Shown piece by piece: positions 22,942 through 34,200 of a stretch of DNA of 64,000 nt (the first letter of the stretch is position 1; each line of letters starts with the position of its first letter). The stretch lies in NCBI GenBank assembly GCA_029339195.1, contig JAPTJF010000292.1:16035-80034 (forward strand), given 5' to 3'. A program made the translations under genes and the position numbers. The DNA comes from Micractinium sp. NFX-FRZ. Lineage: Eukaryota > Chlorophyta > Trebouxiophyceae > Chlorellales > Chlorellaceae. The notes under the pieces are model-generated. The model saw only the letters and a list, made by a program, of their open reading frames with translations, had not been told where the DNA came from and did not search any database.

Positions 22942-23956
22942 GGTTCAGCTGCTGTGGGAAGTGCTGCCGACAAAGAGACCTGTCCAATAAATGCGCCGTC
23001 AGCATGAAGCGACAGCGGCCGCCGCTTTGCTGTACGCCGCTCCGCTGCCCCTGGTGAGTGTTGATTTCCCTTTCTTCCTGACTCCAGGGGGCAGGCCCTT
23101 TGCAACAGGTCTCGCTTGATTTGGCCTCTGGACTGTGAAGGGGAGGGCAGCCTGCCTGGGAGTGCCTGATGAGTCTGGTGCTAGGCAGGGGTGCGGGGCA
23201 CGGCAGATGGCGGCCCTCCCTGCTGCCTGCCTGCCGCCCCTCGCTCCCAACCCGCACGGCAGATGCCCACCCCAGCCGGTCTCGCAAAGAGGACACAGAC
23301 GGGTATTGGAGCCCACCCGCCAGACAGGAAGACCAGCAGGCCATGCCTGCATCGGAATGTGCTTCACATGTGGCAGTAGCAGCCGTGCGGTGGACAGCAG
23401 TGTGTGCCGCAGCAGTGCAAGGCAAGGCACCAGCGCTTCCCGAGCCTGGAGCCCTTCTGTACTTGCTCTATGCCGGTCCCTGTTTGTGGTCTAACTCCGC
23501 CTGTGCGCTCTCTGGCATCGCCGCTCGTCTGTGCCTGCCTTTTGTGGCCCGTCCCGCCAGTTGCATCTGGCAACCCGTGCACTCAACTTGCACGCCGGCA
23601 TCTGCCCGGCAGACACATGCCCGGCAGAACAAGCCGTGCACCCAGCACTTGGGTGCAGCATGGCTGCCACAAACGCCTACAGCAGCACCGGCACCAGGAA
23701 GGTGCGGCAGGAACACCAGCCCGCTCTCCTCCACTGCCCTTCGTGCACCATGCTGCCACCTTCCTCCTAAGCCACCTGTCAGCCACAACGTGTCACTCGC
23801 ACTCAACGCAAGTGAGTGCTCACTAGCAAGCACTGCACATGCTGCCAGCATGCAGGCAAGGCAGCTAAGCATGCACAGCAGCCCAGGGAGGGCAGCAGGC
23901 AGGCACCAGGCACAGGCAGCAGCAGGCAAGCAAAGGGTTCTTTCCAGTGGGAGGGG
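22942..23956. other. Intergenic region between the MYND gene and H2A
   Basis: About 1 kb upstream of the MYND-gene start and downstream of H2A. Open frames here look like random GC-rich frames. Short local repeats such as TGCCCGGCAGA near 23607-23632 occur, but no gene or RNA is supported. Confidence 0.55.
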
Positions 23957-23974
23957 TGGTGTTGAATAACACCA
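23957..23974 (-). terminator. Histone mRNA 3' stem-loop of H2A
   Basis: On the minus strand this reads TGGTGTTATTCAACACCA: a 7-bp perfect stem with a 4-nt ATTC loop, 43 nt past the H2A stop. The same element follows all four histone genes here. It resembles in form the replication-dependent histone 3' processing hairpin, with a different stem sequence from animals. Confidence 0.85.
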
Positions 23975-24017
23975 GGTGGGTTTTTGAGAGGGAGAAGGTT
24001 GCCAAGCAGCTGGGCGC

Positions 24018-24398
24018 TTATGCCTCGGCCTTCTTGCCGGTCTTCTTGGGCAGCAGCACGGAGTGGATGTTGGGCAGCACGCCGCCCTCGGCGATGGTCA
24101 CGCCCGCCAGCAGCTTGGACAGCTCCTCGTCGTTGCGCACCGCCAGCTGGATGTGGCGGGGGATGATGCGGGTCTTCTTGTTGTCGCGGGCAGCGTTGCC
24201 TGCCAGCTCCAGCACCTCGGCGGCCAGGTACTCCAGCACCGCCGCCAGGTAGACGGGCGCGCCGGCACCGATGCGCTCAGCGTAGCGCCCCTTCTTCAGG
24301 TAGCGGGCGATGCGGCCCACGGGGAACTGCAGGCCAGCCTTGCTGGACTTGCTCACGGCCTTCTTGCCGGCGGTCTTGCCCTTGCCACGGCCAGACAT
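24018..24398 (-). CDS. Histone H2A
   Basis: Intronless, 126 residues, the full family length. It begins [15 protein letters not shown] and has the [20 protein letters not shown] motif, the acidic-patch helix ([20 protein letters not shown]), NDEELSKLL, and ends with the short basic tail [10 protein letters not shown]. It lacks an SQ(E/D)Φ tail, so it is a canonical replication-dependent type and not H2A.X, and it has no H2A.Z signature. It pairs with H2B in the nucleosome and is divergent from the adjacent H2B gene with 345 bp between starts. A TATA-like TTACAAAAG lies upstream on its strand near 24480, and the conserved 3' hairpin follows the stop. Confidence 0.97.
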   Translation of the reverse strand: MSGRGKGKTAGKKAVSKSSKAGLQFPVGRIARYLKKGRYAERIGAGAPVYLAAVLEYLAAEVLELAGNAARDNKKTRIIPRHIQLAVRNDEELSKLLAGVTIAEGGVLPNIHSVLLPKKTGKKAEA

Positions 24399-24743
24399 GG
24401 TTGCTGGGTTGGGGTTGGGTGGGGAGGGGGAGGGGTGTATGGGGAGGTTGGGAGTGCCGAACTGAGGCGCTTCCGGCGGCTTTTGTAAGCGAGAGGGAGC
24501 GAGGGAGGCGACCGAGCAGACGGTGACAGCCTGGGCCAGCCAGGGACGCCAGCTGGGCGGGCCCCAGATGGGTGAGCGCCGCCACCCATCCGGGCCCTCT
24601 GCATTGCGCACCTCTCCTTGGCCCGCTGCCGCCGCTCCCTGCCGAGGGCGCGAGGCTATAAGAGCGGCCGCAGGGCCTCTATTCCCACCACCCCTCTCCA
24701 CACTCCCCCCCACCAACCCACCAACCCACCACACCCAGCAGCC
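24399..24743. promoter_or_regulatory. Bidirectional H2A-H2B promoter
   Basis: A 345-bp spacer drives both genes. On the plus side TATAAGA lies at 24657-24663, 81 nt before the H2B ATG. On the minus side TTACAAAAG near 24480 serves H2A. A central element at 24567-24594 (GATGGGTGAGCGC, then CCACCCATCCGGG) forms an inverted repeat GATGGGTG/CACCCATC. Both parts recur in the H3-H4 spacer. Confidence 0.75.
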
Positions 24744-25115
24744 ATGGCTCCCCCTGCCAAGAAGGCGGCCCCCGCCAAGAAGGACGCCAAGCCCGCCGCC
24801 GCCAAGGGCGAGAAGAAGAAGGGCAAGAAGGCCAAGGGCACCGAGAGCTACAAGCTCTACATCTTCAAGGTGCTCAAGCAGGTGCACCCCGACACCGGCA
24901 TCTCCTCCAAGTCCATGGCCATCCTCAACTCCTTCATCGTGGACCAGTTTGAGAAGATCGCCGCCGCCGCCGCCCAGCTGAGCCGCGTGAACAAGAAGCC
25001 CACCCTGACCTCCCGCGAGATCCAGACCGCCGTGCGCCTGGTGCTGCCCGGCGAGCTGGCCAAGCACGCCGTCAGCGAGGGCACCAAGGCCGTCACCAAG
25101 TTCACCTCCGCCTGA
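24744..25115 (+). CDS. Histone H2B
   Basis: Intronless, 123 residues. It has a lysine/alanine/proline-rich plant-like N-terminal tail ([20 protein letters not shown], then [11 protein letters not shown]), followed by the histone fold: [60 protein letters not shown], and the C-terminal [17 protein letters not shown]. The conserved lysine of AVTKFTSA is the usual ubiquitination site. The start ATG is fixed by the canonical tail and by the TATAAGA 81 nt upstream. It is divergent from H2A and has the same 3' stem-loop, with a TTTC loop. Confidence 0.97.
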   Translation: MAPPAKKAAPAKKDAKPAAAKGEKKKGKKAKGTESYKLYIFKVLKQVHPDTGISSKSMAILNSFIVDQFEKIAAAAAQLSRVNKKPTLTSREIQTAVRLVLPGELAKHAVSEGTKAVTKFTSA

Positions 25116-25158
25116 GCGCCAGAGCCGCCCGGCCACCCGCTACAGTCCCCAAACCAAC

Positions 25159-25176
25159 TGGTGTTTTTCAACACCA
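25159..25176 (+). terminator. Histone mRNA 3' stem-loop of H2B
   Basis: Reads TGGTGTTTTTCAACACCA, starting 44 nt after the H2B stop. It has the same 7-bp stem as at the other three genes but the loop is TTTC, matching the classic histone hairpin loop. Confidence 0.85.
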
Positions 25177-26453
25177 CCCTACCCTGGAAAGCATAGCACT
25201 GCATGCCTGCTGCTTGTTTGGCGTTACTGCCCTGTCCCGCCTGTCCTGCTCGCTGCTGGGCGCCTGCTGCTCTCCCAAGCTGGGTCCCCTGCCCACCTCT
25301 GCCTGTCCAGTTGTTGTGTTGGTGGGGGCGTCTTGGTGCCCATCAGTGCAGGCAGCATGGCAAGGCGCCCGTGTTGTGATGGTGTGCTTCTCTGGTGGGT
25401 GCCGGTTGTAGCAGTGCTGGGCCGCTCGCCCCCACTTGCTGCCCCGCCGCCGTGCCTGCCCGGGGTGCCCCTTTGTCTGGCGACTGTTTGCAGGCTGCGG
25501 GGCCGGAGCAGCACGCGGGGCGGACAAGAGGTGGGGCAGAACACATGGCCACCCTTATAGGGTTTGGGGTTTAACCCTAAAACCCTGAAACCCCTTGTGA
25601 CAGTGATGGCTGAGGTATCAGCCCGCACAGAGCGTAAGGCGCATGAAACTGCACAGCGTGCCGGCGGCGGCGGGGAGAGTGTGTACGCCTGTGTGCACCT
25701 GTCTGCCAACCAGGACAGCCCACCAGGGCAGCCCACCAAGCAAAGCGCAGGCGAGCAACCAAGAGCACGCACCGGTGCCAGGGCAACGCAAGCAGGCAGC
25801 AGCAGCAGCCCAGGGTGGCGCCTGCACTCACCACCTGGTGCAACAGCCTGCGCTGCAGCACACCTCACAGCAGCGTTCAGGGGGAGAAGGACAGGCAGCA
25901 GTGCTCGTCAAGCCACCTCCTTGTGATCGGTCACCTCTCAACCACAGCTTCTGCTGATATCACAACCGTGTGCCGACCAGAGCAGCCAATTAAGCAGGAA
26001 AAGAGAGCACTGAAGACCACCTCTGCAGGACAGCACCCAAGAGCACGCACCCAAAGCGTGCAGACCGGTGGCAGGGCAGCAGCCGCAAAGCCCATCTGTC
26101 CGGCAACAAAAGCAGGCAGGAAAGCAGGGGCAACGCACGATAGCAGCTGCCGTGGGGAGGTCGGCAGGCACACTGAGGAAGAGGCTGCTGCAGGCGGTAA
26201 GTGGACTGGCGGGCAACAGCAGAGCCTGCAGGGGTGGGGTGCTGGCAGTGGGGTTGGAGGCAATGCAGCACGGCATGGCATGCCACAACGGAGAGGAAGC
26301 AGGCAAACAGCAGCACACCTGCTGGGCCGTGCAGCATGAGTTGCCATGCCGGCACACATGCACCCACCCACAACATCAGACAGGCACCCCACCGCCAGCA
26401 GCAGGGCAAGCAGCAGGCCACCAAACAAAGTGCTCTTTTCCAGGTGAGAGGGG
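25177..26453. other. Spacer between the two histone pairs, no gene seen
   Basis: Lies between the 3' ends of H2B and H3. No coding sequence or RNA gene was recognised. The one notable element is a short degenerate telomere-like palindrome at 25556-25595. The rest is G/C-rich sequence with many GCAGG/CCTGC words. Confidence 0.6.
25556..25595. repeat. Degenerate telomere-like motifs, head to head
   Basis: Reads TATAGGGTTTGGGGTTTAA and then CCCTAAAACCCTGAAACCCC. The left half resembles the G-strand of TTTAGGG-type repeats and the right half the C-strand, about two units each. Confidence 0.45.
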
Positions 26454-26471
26454 TGGTGTTGAATAACACCA
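26454..26471 (-). terminator. Histone mRNA 3' stem-loop of H3
   Basis: On the minus strand this reads TGGTGTTATTCAACACCA, starting 44 nt past the H3 stop and identical to the H2A and H4 elements. Confidence 0.85.
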
Positions 26472-26515
26472 GTGGGGTTGTGTGTTGCTGTGCGGGAGGC
26501 AGCCAGGCAGCCGCT

Positions 26516-27662
<1,147 letters not shown>

Positions 27663-27708
27663 GCACCTGTGGCGCTGCTCAAGAAGCCTCCTCCACACAT
27701 AACAAACT

Positions 27709-27726
27709 GGTGTTATTCAACACCAC
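27709..27726 (+). terminator. Histone mRNA 3' stem-loop of H4
   Basis: Reads TGGTGTTATTCAACACCA, starting 47 nt after the H4 stop. Confidence 0.85.
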
Positions 27727-28107
27727 CCCATCCTGGAATGTGTGCCCCTCGCAAACTTGGCCCAAAGCCTCTTCTCGCATGGGGACTTCAAAACAGCGGC
27801 CCAATTTTTATACGCTGGCTTGGCGATATTGATATTTCAGCACATATAGGTATGACACATTTTGGAGTCGGAACGAACAGGATGTGTGTTGCAAACGGCG
27901 GCCGGCAAGCACCCAACCAAGCCAGCGAGGCATGACAAGTCCTGAAAGCAAGCGACCAGCACGTCTGCTTCTTTTCTCTCGCTTGGTCAGACTTGTCTTG
28001 CAGTGTGGAGCGGTCATACCACATTTATGCAGCGTTTTGGGAGGGCTTTCGGGGTGTTTTCAGACAATACATTTGGACATTATAATCGAACGTTCTGGTA
28101 CATAGGT
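27727..28107. other. Spacer between H4 and the 5S gene
   Basis: No gene recognised. It is lower in GC than its surroundings. An 11-nt word CGGTCATACCA near 28013 repeats part of the 5S gene start and may be a small fragment of a second copy. TATAATC at 28081 lies 27 nt before the 5S start and may act as its upstream element. Confidence 0.5.
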
Positions 28108-28227
28108 ATGCTACGGTCATACCATCCAGAACACACCGGATCCCATCAGAACTCCGAAGTTAAGCTGGATTGGGCTGGATTAGTACTGTGTTGAGGGATC
28201 ACACGGGAATCCCCAGTGCCGTGGTGT
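28108..28227 (+). rRNA. 5S ribosomal RNA
   Basis: 120 nt with the universal 5S core: CACCGGATCCCATCAGAACT, CCGAAGTTAAGC (the internal promoter region) and TTAGTACTG. The ends ATGCTACGG and CCGTGGTGT pair over 9 bp to form helix I. A TATAATC lies 27 nt upstream, and the TTTT run at 28227-28230 fits polymerase III termination. It is a single copy in this window, next to the histone genes on the same strand as H4. Confidence 0.93.
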
Positions 28228-29172
28228 TTTGCACTTTCTGAAAAACAAATGCTGGTGCCGATCTTTCTTCTGCCGTGCCCTTGAAAAACCTTTTTTAGCA
28301 CAGAGAAAGTGCTGGTTAAGTGGGAAGGGGAAAGTGGGGTATTCTGGGCACCATGCCATGTATGACCAAGTAGCACCGGGCACCACGACATTGGTTGCTC
28401 CCACCCTTCATTGGGTGCAATAGAACCCCACATGGCAGTATGGTGACTACATGCCTGGCAATTGAGAGTGGGGCATCTCGGGGTGGTGCCACACAGCACG
28501 CAAGCCAACAGGAGCAGCCCGGCCTGGGCAGCATGCACAACGCCACGGTGGCACGAGCCGACTTCCCAACCCATCCTGCTCGTATGCCACCCCTGCTGCC
28601 TCACCACTGGGCTTGCTGGTGCTTCTGTTGATGGAAGCAGCAATGGTGCTGATTGGATGGATGGATGCTGGTGCTGATTCTGCCTGGGCAAGTAGGGGAA
28701 CTCAAAACGGACAGCCGGCCAGGGGTGAACCCAGAAGGGCTGCACGGCGCTGGCAGGGAGGTGAGCAGGCACCAGCGGAGAGGCCACTGTTTGAGGGGGG
28801 CGCAATACTTACACAGGAAACACAGAAGGCAGCCTACTGCTGCTGAGTTGGCCGACTTTCTTGAGTCACCTGCTTGAGAAACCGCGCCTGCTTTCTGGCT
28901 CCCATTCCCACTTCAGCCAGCACAAGGGCAGTTGCTCATCCAAACCCGTGCACAAGGGTGCGTTGGCAGGGTTCGCGTGCCGGGCCGGCACCGACCCCCT
29001 GCTCCCTCCGCATCATCCCTCGTCCCCCCGTTGACGCCTCTGCTAGCTAAACTCGCCCCTCGCTTGCCTTTGCCTGCAGTCCAAGGCCTGCTCGGCGCTT
29101 GACCCTTCCACCCACCGCCCGACCGCCCGCGGGACAGCTACTCAGCGCGCGCCACCCGCTGCCGCCACAGCC
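28228..29172. other. Intergenic region, no gene seen
   Basis: Lies between the 5S gene and the start of the small membrane-protein gene. No coding region or structured RNA was recognised. A GGAT microsatellite (GATTGGATGGATGGATG) near 28648-28664 and a short hairpin AGCAC/GTGCT near 28298-28314 are the only notable patterns. Confidence 0.5.
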
Positions 29173-30903
29173 ATGTGGTCCCTAGTTGCCACAGCTGCCG
29201 CCGGCCTGGAGGCTGGCCACGGCCTGGCTAGCATTCTGAAGCACAACGCGCTCATGGAGACCGGGGTGCCAGAGTACAGCGCAGGCGAGGATCTTGGGAA
29301 GGATCGGGGCCGGCGTGGCGGGGCTGTTCCAAGGGCACATCAGGGGAGCCGATGAGGCACCTTTGCTACACCCCTGGTGCAAACCTGCTTGAAAGGACGA
29401 GCTCTCTTGGCTGGGAGAGGCCAGAACATGCGCCCTGTTAGCACTGCCGCCGCACCGGCCGCCGCCCACCCCGCCCGCCCACCCCAGTGCCTTCCGTTGC
29501 TACGTGGGTGCCATCCCACCCCTTCAGCCCGCCCCTGCCTGTGCGCCCGCTCTGCCTGCCGTGTGCAGTGTTCACCAACCTCACCAACGCCAGCGCCACC
29601 GCATGCTCCACCCTGAGCGCCATCGCCACCGGCGCCAGCCTGGCGGCGTACTTCTCCGAGAGTGAGCGGGACGGCAGGCTGCTGTGAGGGATCGGGATTG
29701 CACACGTGGGGCGGGGGACGCGGTGGGGCAAGGTGCTCTTGTCCGGCACACTTGTCCGGCAGCGGGTGGGCATAGCTGTGGGGTGGGGCGGCAGGGGTGG
29801 GGCGGCGGGCGGGGCGCTCGGCAGGGCGGGGCCGCAACGGGCCCCTGGGTTCCTCCTTGACATTGCAGCATGCCCCAAGACGCACCTTGCTCCATTCTAT
29901 CCTGCCAACCCTGCCCCCACATACCCAGCTGCCGCCCGCCTTGCCCCGCCCGCCATGCAGGCGACGCCAACCGCGACCCCGCCTTCCTCACCGCCGCCGT
30001 GCTCAGCGGCCTGCCCATCCTCTACTCAATGCTGGCAAGTGGCTGGGAGGGCGGGTGGGGGGAGTGCGCACTCACCGAGCCCCATGCCACTCACACCACA
30101 ACGATCCCTTTTCCTCTGTCTCTGCCCCTGCCACTCGAATTTGCCCGCCTCGCGCACCTGCCACGTCACACGCCCATGCGGTGCCCGACCTAGGACCAAC
30201 CTGCCCATCCCTGCATGCCTGCACCAGCGGCACGACCTGGTCCCCCCCTAAAATTCCTCCTCATTTCCGTCGCCCGCCCACCCTGCCTGCCTGCTCCCCA
30301 TAAATTCTCACGCTATGTTGAGGGCCCTGCCATGGACAACAAGGCTGCACCTCAAGCAACTCCCTGCTCACAACTGTTCCCCTTCCCCTGCCCTGCCTCC
30401 CCTCCCCCCCGGGTGGTCGCCCCCTGCCAGGTGCTGGGCCCCGCGAAGGTCGTGCTGGACAACAAGGGGCTGGATGTGCGCCAGCGCGAGTCGTACCTCA
30501 AGGCCTGGGGCGTCAAGAAGGTGGGGGGTGGTAGGGGGTGGCAGCCGGGGGAGGCAGATGGTGAAGGAGGCGGGAGCATCCATGCGAGGCAGGAGGTACG
30601 GGGAAAGGGTAGTGGTGGGGTAGGGCCGTGAGGAGGGGTGTGGGGGAGGCTGGGCAGTTGTGGACCAGCAGGGCGTAGAATTGCCCCCCCCCCCGAGGGC
30701 TGGCGCACAGAGGTGCAAGGAGAAGCGTGACTCTGCACACCCACCCGCCCGCCCTCCCCTCCTCGGCCCCAACCTGTGGGTGCGCCCATGCCCTGTCCAT
30801 GCAGGCTGTGGGCTTTGCGCTGAGCCTGCTGCCCTTTGCCGGCCTGCTGCTGGTCATCTCTGCTGGGCGGGACGAGAGGAACGTGGGCGGCGTGCGCTTC
30901 TAA
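29173..30903 (+). CDS. Small membrane protein of unknown function
   Basis: Not recognised. Five exons are likely: one from 29173 (MWSLVATAAAGLEAGHGLAS, ILKHNALMETG), one starting near 29568 (FTNLTNASATACSTLSAIAT, GASLAAYFSES), 29961-30034 (DANRDPAFLTAAVLSGLPIL), 30431-30520 (VLGPAKVVLDNKGLDVRQRE) and 30805-30903 (AVGFALSLLPFAGLLLVISA, ending GRDERNVGGVRF). The product is about 150-170 residues with three or four hydrophobic segments, so an integral membrane protein is likely. The donor of exon 1 is not certain. The third intron appears to start with GCAAGT, a GC-AG intron. It is convergent with the ARF-GEF gene. Confidence 0.6.
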
Positions 30904-31288
30904 GCGCGCCCTCTGAGCACCGGCGGCCATAGAAGCTGAAAAGAACCTCGCAGGGAGCACGTGCATGCAGGCTGAAAGTGATCGCCCACCCTGCTGCTGC
31001 ATTTCCGGGTTTAGGCCTTGCCCTTGCATTGTTGTTGTGTTACAGAACTGTGTGGTTGTGTGAAGCGTGCCGTTGTAAGTCTGAAGCGGCGCATCCGATT
31101 GAGCAAGAGCAGAGCAAGCGAAGGGAGGCAGCCCTGGCGCTGGGCGGCAGCAGGGTACGGAAACACAGCCGCAGCCGCACCAGGCAGGCTACAGTTGTGA
31201 GACTGCCACCACTGCCCCGGCGCGAGGCACACGGAAGAGGCTGGGGGTCAAGAGGAGGCTGGGTCGCACTGGAATGCACTGTGGAGGG
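30904..31288. other. Convergent intergenic region
   Basis: Contains the 3' ends of the small membrane-protein gene and of the ARF-GEF gene. No gene or RNA was recognised. Confidence 0.6.
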
Positions 31289-34200
31289 TCACACGGCGAT
31301 GCACTCTGCGATGCGCTTGGCAAAGAGCTCGCTGAGGGCGCGCTGCACCTCTGGCGGCGCATACTCGCACGAAATGAGCGCTGTGAGCAGGGGGAAGAAG
31401 TCCTTGAGGTGCGAGCGGAAGGCCTCGGGCGAGAAGAGCAGCAGCGCACGCAGCGTGGCCACAGCCAGCGGAGCCAGCGCAGCATTCTCCTCGCGGTGGC
31501 TCGTGGCGGCGGCCAATGAGTCGGGCAGCGCGCCGCTGCCGCGGCCGCCTGCGGCACAAGGGGCGGCGGCAGGTGGAAAAGAGCAGGGGTGGGACGGAGG
31601 CGCGGCGGCACAGGGAGCGAGGGCGCAGGGGAAGCGAGGCTGGGGTGCAGGCGGGATGCATCAAGAGACCAAGAGCCCTCACCACCCGCCCACCTACCTT
31701 CCTCCTCCTCTGCTGCCGCCTGCACACCTGCTGCATGGCTGAGCCCTACCCCACCCCAAGCCTCTGCCCGGCTCACCACCCGCCCACCCACCTTCCTCCT
31801 CCTCTGCCGCCGCCTCCGCCTGCTGCTCAAAGCGCTCCAGGTTGCGCAGGCACAGCTGCGTGAGACGGGCCTCCAGTGAGCATGCGGCCTTGACGGCGGG
31901 GGGCGCTGCCGCCTGCATGTGCAGCAGCACCGACAGGTAGGCCTGGCTGGCCTCCGCCTCCAGGCGCAGCAGCGGCGGGTCGGATAGCGCACGCTCCGGG
32001 GGGACCTGCGGGGGGTGCCAAGGGAAGAGTGCGGCAGGGGTTTGGGCAAGGTGGAGGGGGGCACCAGCAGGGGGCTTGGGAGGGCGCAGGTGCTTGCCAG
32101 CCGGCCACGCAGTGCTGCCCACACGCCAGGTGTGAGTGAGCAGGGTGTACGGAGAAAGCAGCATGCGATGCTGCACCAGCCTGTCAGCTTGCTGTTTGCA
32201 GCCTCAGGCCCTAGCCCAGAGTCCTCTAGAAGCCTGCTCGGAAGCCATCCACACACACGCTACCGCCCCACTACCCCCTCGGTGGGCGTACCTTATCTGC
32301 CGCCTGCGCCAGCAGCAGCGAGTGGCGCAGCCCGCCATCCGCGTCTACCGAGGCGGCATGCGAGGCCACGCCCTTGAGCGTGTCCAGCAGCAGCACTGCC
32401 GCAGGGGGCGGCATCAGGCGCGAGTGCTGCGTGTACACTTCGCTGCACGCCTGCACCAGCAGCAGCTGGATGGCCGCCCGCACGTGCACCTCTGCCAGCC
32501 GCCGCGCCCCCGCCCCTGCACCCAGGCTGAACATGCTGGGCCGCCGCTCCCGCTCGCTCATCCGGGGCCCGTGCGGGCTGCTGCTGGCACTGCCGCCGTG
32601 CGCCGCCGCACCTGCTGCAGCAGCGGCGGGGCTCTGCACTCCAAACTGCTCCCGCAGCCCGCCCTCCCCGCCGGCAGCACCCCCATACTGATCCACCGCT
32701 GCCCCTGCCACATCCAGGTCGTCTGTGTCGTTGGTGCGGCGGGTCATGCGGTGCTGGATGAGGTCGCTCACGTTGGGCAGCGTGTCCCCTGCTGCCGTGG
32801 ACAGCGCGCCCAGCACCTGCCAGGGTGGCGGGAGGGGGTGTGGGGGTGGCAGTGGCACATGGATGAGGCAGGCAGATAGCGAAGAGTCACGGCGGGCTGA
32901 TGCCGGACGTGCATGTGCCCCACCCCCGCACAGCAGCACCGGGCATATATGGCTCAACAGTCTCAACTGTGCAGGTGTGCCCCGGCCCCTCGAAGGCCAT
33001 CAAGCGCGGGTGCTGGCAGCGGCGGCCAGGCCCGCCCCTCCACTTTCTCCCTGCTTCCTCCCACGCCACCTCCTGCAAGTCTCACCCCCCGCCTGCACCT
33101 CTCCCTGCCTGCCTTCCGGCCCCACCCACCAGCATCCACGTCTGCTCGTCCATCTGAGGGCCTGCCGCCACAATGAGCCGCACCAGCGCCGCCACGCCCA
33201 CCCCCGCTAGCGACTGGTGCGTGCGCTGCACAAAGCCCAGCAGCAGCTCCAGGATGCGGTCCAGCAGCGCTGCAGATGGGGGATGAGGGAGAGGAAGGAT
33301 GGGGCGTGTTGGTAAGGATGACAGAATGAGGGGCAAAGCCCAGCAGCAGCTCCAATAGGGGTCCATGCGGGCACGGGTAAGAGAGGATGTGCAGTTTACA
33401 CAGCAGCTCACCCCTGACAGCCACGCACCATCAGGTCAACAATGCCAGGTCACCAATGTCAGGTCAACAACATCAGGTCAACAATACTGTTCTCCCTCCA
33501 CGTGGCCCCCTCTGCCCTTTCCTTCCCGCCAGCACCCGTGTGTCAATCCAGCCGCGACTCACCCCTGACGGCCGCATGGTACTGCACCAACAACAACTCC
33601 ACAATGTGCTCTGCTCCCCCACCACGTGGGCCCCCGCCCCTCTGCTCCCTCTTCCCCGCCAATACCCATGTTTGTGTTCAGGCAGCCGCTCACCCCTGAC
33701 GGCCGCGTAGTACTGCACCACCAGGTCCACAATGTGCTGCAGCGTGCGCGTGCACGTGTCGTACAGCCAGGAGTCCACCTCCGCCCGCCGCTTGTCGTCG
33801 GTGAAGGTGGTGGTGTCGGTCACCTCGGCGCGCACGTGGTCAAAGATGGGCAGCAGAACGGAGTCGAAGACGCGCAGCCAGAAGGGGGGCGAGAAGGAGG
33901 CGCCATGGAACTTGAGGATGTCAAACAGAACCTCCAGGGCGCTGTACCTGCACAGGCGGTGCAGCAGGAGGGTGGCAGAAGGGCACGAATGAAGACCCCG
34001 TGCAAGCGGTGATGCGGCAAGAGTGATGGTTTCAAGCAGGACCTGCAGCGCGCTGTACTAGCACTGCGGAGGGGCGCACGAGAGGGCAGGGGCCATGTAA
34101 GCGGGCGGTCTAGGGGGTGGGAAAGCAGGGGAGCAGCAGGTGCAATAGAATTGAGGGCGTCAGGACAGAGAGGTTGCAACATCCAAGAAGGATTCTAGGC

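Noticed and set aside
23169..23969. 266-codon open frame between the MYND gene and H2A
   Set aside because: Composition is that of random GC-rich DNA and it runs into the H2A 3' hairpin region; no conserved motif.
28228..28420. Possible snRNA or tRNA after the 5S gene
   Set aside because: Short hairpins exist but no cloverleaf, box A/B pair, or known snRNA motif could be found.
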